This document shows positions 8,656-16,136 of a DNA stretch of 64,000 bases, one piece after another. Under the pieces are notes generated by a model. It did no database searches. It was not told the DNA's origin and saw nothing but the letters and a program-made list of their open reading frames with translations. Within the stretch, counting starts at the first letter, position 1, and each line of letters begins with the position of its first letter. The stretch comes from Chryseobacterium sp. Bi04 (GTDB lineage: Bacteria; Bacteroidota; Bacteroidia; Flavobacteriales; Weeksellaceae), in assembly GCF_918698085.1 (NCBI RefSeq), contig NZ_CAKKLP010000007.1, positions 62,001 to 126,000 on the forward strand, written 5' to 3'. Made by a program: the position numbers and the translations under genes.

Positions 8656-9090
8656 TTATCTTGAAAGTTTTACAGAATACGAGCTGGTAATGTATTTTGT
8701 CGATTGGTAGGAAGAATTACATACCATGCCGGATAATCTGTAATTCTGATTTTTGGGAACCATAGTGTAGCCTATTTTTCCGGAAGCTATAGGAATCTTT
8801 TTAAAGAAATTATTTCCGCTTACTGTAAGTACCATATTACATGAGGATTGATTTTCTATAGAAAGAGAGGTCCTTGGGTTCCCCGGGTCATCATTATTGA
8901 GAAGATCATTAAGAACATCGGCGGTTTCAGGCTTATAGGTCCTGATCAGTTCGCTGTATTCTCTTTCTGTACTGGCCGCACTGCTGGAATTACCTGAGGG
9001 GAAAGGTTTTCTTATCGGATAGTTTCCATAATTAGCATTACAGCTGGTAAGGATAATGGATATACCTATAAAGACCAATCGCTTTTTCAT
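8656..9090 (-). CDS. Small lipoprotein with two-cysteine C-terminal domain (family member 1)
   Basis: 144 residues. Signal peptide II with lipobox LTSC, lipid on Cys17. After a Ser-rich linker comes a ~75-residue domain shared with three other proteins in this window. Its pattern is N-x-S-S-C-N then hydrophobics, a P-x-x-x-G turn, and V-C-x-x-x-Y near the end. The two conserved Cys could form a disulfide once exported. The N-terminal 'HPDDP' repeats of the relatives are absent. It starts 5 bases after the next paralogue's stop, so the two are one operon behind trmB. I recall similar Chryseobacterium proteins labelled DUF6759, not verified. Function unknown. Confidence 0.7.
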   Translation of the reverse strand: MKKRLVFIGISIILTSCNANYGNYPIRKPFPSGNSSSAASTEREYSELIRTYKPETADVLNDLLNNDDPGNPRTSLSIENQSSCNMVLTVSGNNFFKKIPIASGKIGYTMVPKNQNYRLSGMVCNSSYQSTKYITSSYSVKLSR

Positions 9091-9095
9091 ACGGT

Positions 9096-9785
9096 TTATT
9101 TTTTTGCTTTTTTCTTTTTCGGGATCGGTTCTTTTGGATCCGTTTGTGGTTTATTATCTGTTTCCGCCGGAGACTGCCCCGGATTGCCAATCGTTATAAA
9201 TATACTTTTCTTAATCTCCTTTTTAGAGAAGTATTTCAGGTCGCAAACATTGCTGCTTAGGGTATAAGAGCCCTTATTAATGATTACAACATTTTCTCCA
9301 TGTGCAGGGACTGCTAAATTATAATAATCTTTTCCTTCAATCCTTAAAACGATATTACAATCCGAATTATTTTTAAACAGCAGGATAGCCTCTTTTCTGG
9401 TAATATCCTCACTGAGCATTGCATTCAGAAGCTTTACCGTCTTTTCTTTGTGCTCTTCAGATGTTTCAGCTATCAGCTTCTTAAACTCTTCAGCTTCACT
9501 GGAATTTGGGCTCCTCAAGACGCTTTTGGGAATATCAGAGATAATAGGTCTTGCTTCCATAGGTTTGGCAGTATGAGCTCCTTTTGTCCACTCTGCATTT
9601 TTTAGAGCAATGAGTTTAGGTTTAAGAACAGCCCTTTTGGGATCGTCAGGATGTGCGTTCTTTAAATATTCTTCAATTTCCTTGATTTTTGTGCTTTTAA
9701 GAATGTCTTTGGTGCCTTTTTGAGCATTGGTAAAGACCGGGGTAAGGAAAGTGAAAAATAAAATCGTTAAAAATTTTTTTTTCAT
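9096..9785 (-). CDS. Secreted two-cysteine-domain protein with HPDDP motif (family member 2)
   Basis: 229 residues from the ATG at 9785; a TTG one codon upstream is less likely. Cleavable signal peptide (MKKKFLTILFFTFLTPVFTNAQ). The N-terminal part has one 'EYLKNAHPDDPKRAVLKPK' unit. The middle is low in structure. The C-terminal domain has NNSDCNIVLRIEGKDYY, VPAHGENVVIINKG and SNVCDLKYF, the two conserved Cys included. The tail is Pro/Lys-rich (PKEPIPKKKKAKK). It lies 17 bases after trmB and 5 bases before member 1, so it is probably co-transcribed with both. Function unknown; likely periplasmic or surface. Confidence 0.7.
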   Translation of the reverse strand: MKKKFLTILFFTFLTPVFTNAQKGTKDILKSTKIKEIEEYLKNAHPDDPKRAVLKPKLIALKNAEWTKGAHTAKPMEARPIISDIPKSVLRSPNSSEAEEFKKLIAETSEEHKEKTVKLLNAMLSEDITRKEAILLFKNNSDCNIVLRIEGKDYYNLAVPAHGENVVIINKGSYTLSSNVCDLKYFSKKEIKKSIFITIGNPGQSPAETDNKPQTDPKEPIPKKKKAKK

Positions 9786-9802
9786 CAATGTATGTTATTT
9801 CA

Positions 9803-10480
9803 TCAGCTGATCCGGAATTTTATATAGGTTATAGTTTTTCCTTTAGCTGAAAACAGTTCTTCATAATGTGTTTTAATATCTCTCAAATGTTCCGTATCCG
9901 GATCATATTCCGGTGCACCGTAAATATCATGGTGAGCGCTAATAATATCATAGCCTGCTCCCTGTAAATAGCCGAGTGTATATCCATGTAAGAATTCTGA
10001 ATCTGTTTTTAAATGAATGATACCACCTGGTTTCAGGAACTTTTTATACCGGTCTAAAAAGTCCGGATGTGTAAGCCTATGTTTTGTTCTTCTATATTTG
10101 ATTTGTGGATCAGGAAAAGTAATCCAGATCTCATCTACTTCGTTTTCAGCAAAAAAATGATCCACAAGCTCAATCTGGCTTCTTAAAAAAGCTACATTAT
10201 TCATATTGCTTTCCACAGCTTCTTTGGCACCAAACCAAAACCTGGCTCCCTTGATATCAATTCCTATAAAGTTTTTTTCAGGAAATGCTTTTGCGAGGCC
10301 TACAGAATATTCACCTTTTCCACATCCTAATTCCAATACGATAGGATGGTCATTTTTAAAGAAATCTTTCCTCCAGTTACCTTTCAGTTCAAAGCCTTTC
10401 AGTGCCTCCTCTCTTGTAGGTTGGATAACATTTGGTAATATTTTGTTTTCTGCAAATCTTGCTAATTTATTCTTGCCCAT
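9803..10480 (-). CDS. trmB: tRNA (guanine-N7-)-methyltransferase
   Basis: 225 residues, normal size. It makes 7-methylguanosine at position 46 of the tRNA variable loop, using SAM. The SAM site is LELGCGKGEYS; the acidic loop after beta-2 is GIDIKGAR. The family hallmark ITFPDPQIKYRRTKHRL carries the catalytic/tRNA-binding Asp and the basic cluster. The C-terminus has the conserved T-x-Y-E segment (KTHYEELF). First gene of an operon with two secreted paralogues; promoter at 10500-10507. Confidence 0.95.
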   Translation of the reverse strand: MGKNKLARFAENKILPNVIQPTREEALKGFELKGNWRKDFFKNDHPIVLELGCGKGEYSVGLAKAFPEKNFIGIDIKGARFWFGAKEAVESNMNNVAFLRSQIELVDHFFAENEVDEIWITFPDPQIKYRRTKHRLTHPDFLDRYKKFLKPGGIIHLKTDSEFLHGYTLGYLQGAGYDIISAHHDIYGAPEYDPDTEHLRDIKTHYEELFSAKGKTITYIKFRIS

Positions 10481-10499
10481 TGAATTTATAAAATGACTG

Positions 10500-10507
10500 C
10501 AAAAATA
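10500..10507 (-). promoter_or_regulatory. -7 promoter box of trmB
   Basis: TATTTTTG on the minus strand fits TAnnTTTG, about 20 bases before the trmB ATG. Confidence 0.6.
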
Positions 10508-10605
10508 TGAAAAAATTAACGATAATAATTAGATCTGTTTACTTTTAACTACAATGGGTAGTATAACAAAAAGAGGATAAAAACTATTCGGGATAAAAAG
10601 GAAAG

Positions 10606-11367
10606 CTAGTTTCCTAATGCTACCATAATAGGCCGCTGGACCGTTTTTTGGGAAGCATATTGCGCACCACATACCAAACTGGTAAAAAGATACTGTCCTT
10701 TTTCTATCACCACAGAGCTTTCCCCTTTTGAAGGCACAGCAAGTCTGTATTTGGTAGTACCCACTCCCTCCATTCTTACAATAATATTACAGTCTGATTT
10801 ATTTTGGATCAGGACGATACATTCTCTTGCATTAGGATCATTGTCAAATAAAGAGTTAAGTATTTTGACGGTTCTGTTTTGATGTTCGGTAGGGGATACT
10901 GCCATCAGCATATTGAATTCTTCAGCCTCTGCGTCCGGAATAGCTGTATTAGTGGTTGTATTGGCTACAAATGTATTTGTACTGGTACTCGGAGTATATA
11001 CTGCGGTAGACTGTTTTGCTGCAAGCTCGGCTTTATATTTTGCAATCTGTTTCTGTTTGATAATAGCATTCATTTCATCAAAGCTGATCTTGGTAGATGG
11101 TCTTCTTCTGAGCAGGGCAAGCATTTCCTGCATATCTTTGACCTTTTGATCCTCAGGATGGGCATTTTTGATATACTCTTTCATCAATTCCATGACCCGG
11201 GGCTTTAAGATAGACCTTCGCGGATCATCAGGATGAGCATCTCTTAAGAAAGCATTGATCTCGTAGATGTTGTTGCTTTTTATAACATTGGTGTAGTCTT
11301 TTCCCTTTTTTTGGGCAGACAGATTAAAGAACAGCACTGAAACAAGAAGTAAAAGTAATTTTTTCAT
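10606..11367 (-). CDS. Secreted two-cysteine-domain protein with two HPDDP/HPEDQ units (family member 3)
   Basis: 253 residues. Signal peptide MKKLLLLLVSVLFFNLSAQ, cut after Ala-Gln. Residues ~35-90 hold two tandem units, 'FLRDAHPDDPRRSILKPR' and 'YIKNAHPEDQKVKDMQE'. A Thr/Ala/Ser-rich linker (about 120-150) leads to the shared C-terminal domain, with NKSDCNIIVRMEG, VPSKGESSVVIEKGQY and SLVCGAQYAS. It is the closest paralogue of the 9096-9785 protein and is separated from it only by trmB. The upstream 295 bp contains inverted repeats but no exact -7 box. Exported; function unknown. Confidence 0.7.
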   Translation of the reverse strand: MKKLLLLLVSVLFFNLSAQKKGKDYTNVIKSNNIYEINAFLRDAHPDDPRRSILKPRVMELMKEYIKNAHPEDQKVKDMQEMLALLRRRPSTKISFDEMNAIIKQKQIAKYKAELAAKQSTAVYTPSTSTNTFVANTTTNTAIPDAEAEEFNMLMAVSPTEHQNRTVKILNSLFDNDPNARECIVLIQNKSDCNIIVRMEGVGTTKYRLAVPSKGESSVVIEKGQYLFTSLVCGAQYASQKTVQRPIMVALGN

Positions 11368-11524
11368 TAATAATAGTAAGTTAGAAATGGATACTTTCTC
11401 TTAATTTGGTTTGGTGGTAATTAGTGTTAACTATAACGAAATAGTATTGTTTTTATTTTAAACACAAAATTGTGACCTAAAAATACGTATATTTTTGAAT
11501 AATAAAGAATTTTCTTTAGCGAAA

Positions 11525-11546
11525 TTTCAGTCTTCAGAAACTGAAA
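11525..11546. repeat. Short inverted repeat upstream of family member 3
   Basis: TTTCAGT (11525-11531) pairs with ACTGAAA (11540-11546). A second near-palindrome, CACAAAATTGTG, lies at 11464-11475. Both are in the 295-bp space between the 10606-11367 gene and the next terminator, where a regulator could bind. Nothing else was seen in that space. Confidence 0.35.
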
Positions 11547-11592
11547 ACGGTTGGTTGTAACAGATAAGCACACAGTTCGTTTATAAAAAATA

Positions 11593-11615
11593 AACCATGA
11601 AAATACTTCATGGTT
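11593..11615 (-). terminator. Terminator of the 11663-12454 gene
   Basis: A 9-bp stem (AACCATGAA at 11593-11601 with TTCATGGTT at 11607-11615) has a T-rich tract behind it on the minus strand. Confidence 0.7.
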
Positions 11616-11662
11616 ATTTGTATGATTTTCTGAATCTATTTGCAGGACAGATAGATCGGTAT

Positions 11663-12454
11663 TTATTTATCAATAATTTCCTGAAGATGAGAGTTTCTTA
11701 ATCTTTTCTGATAGATTGGAATATATTTTTCAATTGGGATTTTGATAGCTTCAAAATTTCCTGCCAGTACATAAGGCTGAATGTTTTCAGAGGTATATAC
11801 AAACTGCAGGAAGTTATCTATCAGGTTTTCCGGGATTTTAAACCTCAGGAAATAATCCTTTCCTAAATAATTTTTTATTTGACTTACAGAGCCATTCATT
11901 CTTTCATAGGCAAGATAACGCTGTTTTTTCTTCCTTTCTCCGGAGAGCATATCATAAATGCTTTCCAGGCTTAATGTAAGTCCACCGTCTCTTAACCCTG
12001 CAACAGGAAGCTCTGGAGGAGTGCCGTCACCCTTGGGCTGCGGCAGGCCGATTACTTTTTTGAGGGCAAGGCTCTTATCCTCTTTTCTGATAGAGTTTAC
12101 ATCATACCGAAGGTTTCCGGTAGGCTTGAATCGGGTGAGTACAATCTCCTGTATTTCATAATACGCTATTTTGAGCTCAATTAAGTTTTTCTGTTCTATT
12201 AACTGCGGGGTTAGTTTGATATCTTTTCTCTCTGTAACAATAGAGGTAAAACGGATAACATCCCCCGGATTGGCAGGAATATTAAAATTTCCATTATAGT
12301 CTGTGAGCACAGTCTTCTGGGAATTAAGATTGGTAACATAAACCTGATTAAGGTATAAAATAGAATTATCTCTTAGAAATACCTCTCCGGAATATATTTG
12401 AGCATTGATTTTTGCAAGGAAAACCAATAATAATAGAGTAAACAGTTTCTTCAT
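11663..12454 (-). CDS. Secreted protein with carboxypeptidase-regulatory-like (beta-sandwich) N-terminus
   Basis: 263 residues from MKKLFTLLLLVFL at 12454, a good signal peptide ending NAQ. Residues ~20-95 look like the carboxypeptidase-D regulatory-like beta sandwich common in Bacteroidota: 'VYVTNLNSQKTVLTDYNGNFNIPANPGDVIRF' pattern, a variable value, then 'T D x x G x F'. The remainder is helical and charged, ending in a block with tyrosines; no catalytic motif. The -7 box at 12464-12471 would start transcription a few bases before this ATG and rules out the in-frame start upstream. It is monocistronic. Likely periplasmic or outer-membrane associated; function unknown. Confidence 0.7.
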   Translation of the reverse strand: MKKLFTLLLLVFLAKINAQIYSGEVFLRDNSILYLNQVYVTNLNSQKTVLTDYNGNFNIPANPGDVIRFTSIVTERKDIKLTPQLIEQKNLIELKIAYYEIQEIVLTRFKPTGNLRYDVNSIRKEDKSLALKKVIGLPQPKGDGTPPELPVAGLRDGGLTLSLESIYDMLSGERKKKQRYLAYERMNGSVSQIKNYLGKDYFLRFKIPENLIDNFLQFVYTSENIQPYVLAGNFEAIKIPIEKYIPIYQKRLRNSHLQEIIDK

Positions 12455-12463
12455 ATAATGGGG

Positions 12464-12471
12464 CAAAATTA
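12464..12471 (-). promoter_or_regulatory. -7 promoter box giving a near-leaderless mRNA
   Basis: TAATTTTG on the minus strand. Transcription expected near 12457, about 3 bases before the ATG at 12454. Confidence 0.55.
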
Positions 12472-12624
12472 CATAGAAATACGGCAATTTGTTCCTATTA
12501 TGATAGAGAATAGAGGTTAAAGTTATATTAAACTTTAGTATTAAATTGTTAATGAGTGTTATAAACTTAGTTTTAAATATGTTTAATGCCGGAAACAGGG
12601 CCTTTTATACATTTATAATTGTCT

Positions 12625-15600
12625 TTACCTATGTTTTACCAAAAGCCAGCTTGAATACTTTATCTCGAGTCCGGATCCATGCTCTGTCCAGCTGATAAAA
12701 TACCAATAAGTAGCAGTAGGTACATATCTGCCGCCTAATCTTCCATCCCATGTATATTTATTTTCAGGAGTTCCTCTGAAGACTTCCGCGCCATATCTGT
12801 CAAAAACCCTGAATACCAGGTTATCATTGGCCATTAAAGCCGAATAGTTTATGCCTTCGTTGTATCCGTCACCATTTGGAGTAATGGTATTGATAAGATT
12901 AATGATCGCAAATGATTTTTTAACCTCTTCACACAATTTGGAATCTCTTACAAACGCTGTGTGGGCTCCTCTCGGCACGTTTTGAAAAACATTTGAACTC
13001 TGCCATACCACACCGTCCAGAGAATACTCATAAGGAGGGGTACCACCGCTTGCCCCTATCTTTACAGTAGTTCCGTCAATTTCAATAGACGTAATAATGG
13101 GGAGCGGTAATTCTGTGACGTTGACGTGCTGCCTGTACACACAACCGTTCGAGGTAAGATCTACCCAATAGCTTCCTACAGGAACATTGGTGATAGAAGG
13201 CGTTGAAGCTCCCGTACTCCACAAATATTTGTCAAATCCCGGGCCGGCATCCAGTGTGGTGGTCATTTTAGGACAGATCGCCTGATCCTTCAGCAGGTTT
13301 GATTTTTTAGGAATTTTAATGGTGATTTTAATAGAAGCCACTTCCGGGCATACTCCATTTTTTTCAAAACGGATGTAATAGGTCTGAGACATAGTAATAT
13401 TCACAGCTGGTGAAATAGGATTGATGTTATTCTGTGCCTCAGACAAGCTTCCGTGGAAAGTAAAGGTAACTGCAGGGTCTGTTGTGAACTGAGCTATGTA
13501 CTGTGATAAATTAACTGATTTTATTCCGTCTAAGTCATCATCACATACATCCTGGTTAGCCGATGTTATTAATAATTGCAATTTGCTTCCGATACTGAAT
13601 TGTAAAGGTTTAATCACTGTTGCACATCCATCCGGAGAATCTACTCTGATATAGATGGTCACAGGACCGGTATAGCTCCAGGTATTAGAAAGCGTATTAG
13701 CATTTCCGGCGGTAGCATCTGCGAAGCTGGCATAATACCGAACATTTGTAAAATATGTAGGATTGTTAAGGACAATAGCCGTGATATTGGATAAAATAAT
13801 ATTCACAGTACCATCCAGGTTATCGTCACAGAAGACGCCATTGTAGTTATCTAATACGATGGCTTTGTTGTATAGATTGAGGGTTATTTTAGCTATGCTT
13901 TTGCAGCCAAGATTGTTTTTTACTACAGCATAAACAATAGTTCCGTCCGGCGCAGAATATGAATCCGGAACCGCAATCAGGGCAGCCGGATTTTCTGTCT
14001 GGGCATCCGTAAGGGTAGGATAATAGGTAATGGTAACAGGGGAATTATTTGTGACGTTTGCAGTGGTTAAATTAAATACACCAAGCCCATTAATATCACA
14101 GGCACTTAAGGTTCTGTCTGTTACAGTAAGGGCGAGAATATTGATGGTGACAGTTATGGTTTCGCAATCTGGAAAATCAGGATCATTTCCACAGAAAGTA
14201 TAGGTAAAAGTATCCGTTCCTGCAGTACCCGGAGTATTAACGGTATAGGTAATGATTCCGGTAACCGGATCTATAGCTGCTGTACCCAGGGTAGGAGCTG
14301 TTGTAATGGCCACTGTAGCTGGTACAGGAGTCTGTGGTGAACTGCTAAAAGCTGGTGTTATGGTTTGGGTGGTACATACATCATAAGTGGCTGTATTGAG
14401 CTTCGTACAGTTCAACACTTTATATTGCCCGGTAACTAAAGGAGCACAGCGCCCCATGGTTACAGTACATGTGTAATAGCCTGATTGAGTAGGAGTAATA
14501 GAAGATCCCGTAGCTCCGGTAATTAAAACTCCGTTTCTATACCATTGGTAAGTGTCATAAATAATAGGATCTACAGTAAGGATAATTCCCGGCGCGCAGT
14601 CTCCTCCTGATTTTATAATGACAGGCTGAGTAGGGAAGCCTGCAAAAAAGCCTCCATATCCTACTGCATCACTTCCTGCATTAATGCCGGCAGTAATTGC
14701 TTTATCTGAAACTATGGTTATCGTTCCGGTTACATTGGGTATTCCATAGGTCACCCAATTGGTTGTACCGGTCATGTCATATGGCCCTGTATTTGCTGGC
14801 GGGGTTGCCCCGTTCACTGTTACATTCGCTCCTCTTTCTGTAATAAGGTTTAATTTTGTTGGAATATTGAGAATCCCTGAAGGGTTTCCATTGGAGTATA
14901 CAAAATTTTCATTAATAAAGCCAAGTTCATTAATCTGCTTTGGTAAATAGCAATTCAGGGCTGGTATAAAATTAAATCCACCGGTTGCTACCTGATTTAA
15001 AGCATTGTCGCTTCCTGCTAATATTTGATATACATATGCGTTTTTAGATGTTTTAACATACAGGTTGTAATGTCCTCCACCCTGCAAACTGTATTTTGTA
15101 TCGGGAATTACAAAATATTTTCCCGTATTGATGGTCGCTATAGGTACAATTTCATTATTTACATAGATCTGAGTATTGTCTTCGGTGGCAATCACTACAG
15201 CGCCCTCCATATTGGTTCCTACGCTCCCATTGCCTTTTACAAGGGCAAACTCATTACCAAGCCTTTCTACCGGTACAGCCTGATCCATTAAAATATCTGA
15301 ACTTGAGGGATAGTCGCCGGCATACTGTCCGTTAAAGTTTCCATTGGTAATATTTACCGGCTTGTTTGCGATGATCTTTGATCCTATAAAGCCGTCAAAA
15401 TTTCCGATACTGTTCCCGATACCATCAATTATATAAGACTGTCCTTTGTTTAGGGTAAAAGTCATCGTGGGATTAGTTGTTCCGGTAGTTCCATTTGAAA
15501 ACTGTACAAGCGGGCTGTATCCTGTAATTGTGACTGTAGTATTATCTTCTGTAGCTAAAACACTGGTCATAAAATTAAGGATAGTATTGCTTACAGAGAG

Positions 15601-16023
15601 CGGTGCAGATGCTGCATAAAAGTTTTTTCCGGTCGCCGGGATTCCTTTGGAGGTAATGATTTCTGCATGGTTGTATACGGAGAATCTTAAATTAGCATAG
15701 AAAGGAAATTCTGCTTTTAAATATAATCCTTTTGTGGTGGGGGTAAATAAGTCTGCCTGCTGGGTGGTAATAATATATTCCCTCAGTACATCAAACTTTT
15801 GAGGATTGTTTTTACTGATGTTCACCGTTCCAATCAGAATATTGTTATTGTAAATATTAACCGGAAAAGGAGTGGTTCTATTGGTAGATAGATAGATTTT
15901 CTGATAAGGATTGGGGCTGCCAGTTCTGTCTATCATTGGGGCAAACCAATGTTCTCTGTCTAATTGGGCAAAGGTAAAGGTGAAAATAGAAAATATAAAT
16001 AGAAAAGATAGAATTTTCTTCAT
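12625..16023 (-). CDS. Large T9SS type B cargo protein with IgGFc-binding-like N-terminus (array member 1)
   Basis: 1132 residues. Signal peptide (to about residue 19, ...FTFAQ), then a ~430-residue region resembling the IgGFc-binding N-terminal family (ATEDNTTVTIT, NKGQSYIIDG, KPVNITNGN). An Ig-like segment ending 'PTQSGYYTCTV' and a bacterial Ig-like fold with FCGNDPDFPDCE follow. Then come three ~90-residue adhesion-type repeats, each beginning with a C-D motif. The last ~85 residues are the gliding-motility C-terminal (type B) sorting signal: TPNGDGYNE, FDRYGAEVF, YTWDG, ending WLLVKHR. It should be exported by T9SS and attached to or released from the cell surface. It has two more of the middle repeats than its two neighbours. 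Own promoter; no clear terminator. Confidence 0.88.
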   Translation of the reverse strand: MKKILSFLFIFSIFTFTFAQLDREHWFAPMIDRTGSPNPYQKIYLSTNRTTPFPVNIYNNNILIGTVNISKNNPQKFDVLREYIITTQQADLFTPTTKGLYLKAEFPFYANLRFSVYNHAEIITSKGIPATGKNFYAASAPLSVSNTILNFMTSVLATEDNTTVTITGYSPLVQFSNGTTGTTNPTMTFTLNKGQSYIIDGIGNSIGNFDGFIGSKIIANKPVNITNGNFNGQYAGDYPSSSDILMDQAVPVERLGNEFALVKGNGSVGTNMEGAVVIATEDNTQIYVNNEIVPIATINTGKYFVIPDTKYSLQGGGHYNLYVKTSKNAYVYQILAGSDNALNQVATGGFNFIPALNCYLPKQINELGFINENFVYSNGNPSGILNIPTKLNLITERGANVTVNGATPPANTGPYDMTGTTNWVTYGIPNVTGTITIVSDKAITAGINAGSDAVGYGGFFAGFPTQPVIIKSGGDCAPGIILTVDPIIYDTYQWYRNGVLITGATGSSITPTQSGYYTCTVTMGRCAPLVTGQYKVLNCTKLNTATYDVCTTQTITPAFSSSPQTPVPATVAITTAPTLGTAAIDPVTGIITYTVNTPGTAGTDTFTYTFCGNDPDFPDCETITVTINILALTVTDRTLSACDINGLGVFNLTTANVTNNSPVTITYYPTLTDAQTENPAALIAVPDSYSAPDGTIVYAVVKNNLGCKSIAKITLNLYNKAIVLDNYNGVFCDDNLDGTVNIILSNITAIVLNNPTYFTNVRYYASFADATAGNANTLSNTWSYTGPVTIYIRVDSPDGCATVIKPLQFSIGSKLQLLITSANQDVCDDDLDGIKSVNLSQYIAQFTTDPAVTFTFHGSLSEAQNNINPISPAVNITMSQTYYIRFEKNGVCPEVASIKITIKIPKKSNLLKDQAICPKMTTTLDAGPGFDKYLWSTGASTPSITNVPVGSYWVDLTSNGCVYRQHVNVTELPLPIITSIEIDGTTVKIGASGGTPPYEYSLDGVVWQSSNVFQNVPRGAHTAFVRDSKLCEEVKKSFAIINLINTITPNGDGYNEGINYSALMANDNLVFRVFDRYGAEVFRGTPENKYTWDGRLGGRYVPTATYWYFISWTEHGSGLEIKYSSWLLVKHR

Positions 16024-16042
16024 TCAGTATTAGTATTTATCA

Positions 16043-16050
16043 CAAATTTA
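16043..16050 (-). promoter_or_regulatory. -7 promoter box of array member 1
   Basis: TAAATTTG on the minus strand; transcription start near 16036, 13 bases before the ATG. Confidence 0.6.
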
Positions 16051-16087
16051 ATAATAAATGATATTAAAACCTTGAAAAACTAATAAA

Positions 16088-16115
16088 AAAACCACGACTT
16101 TAAGATCGTGGTTTT
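16088..16115 (-). terminator. Terminator of array member 2
   Basis: A 10-bp perfect stem (AAAACCACGA at 16088-16097 with TCGTGGTTTT at 16106-16115) is followed by seven T on the minus strand. Its stem is nearly the same sequence as the terminator of member 3, as expected for gene duplication with its 3' flank. Confidence 0.85.
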
Positions 16116-16136
16116 GAAAAATGTATTTCTAATTTT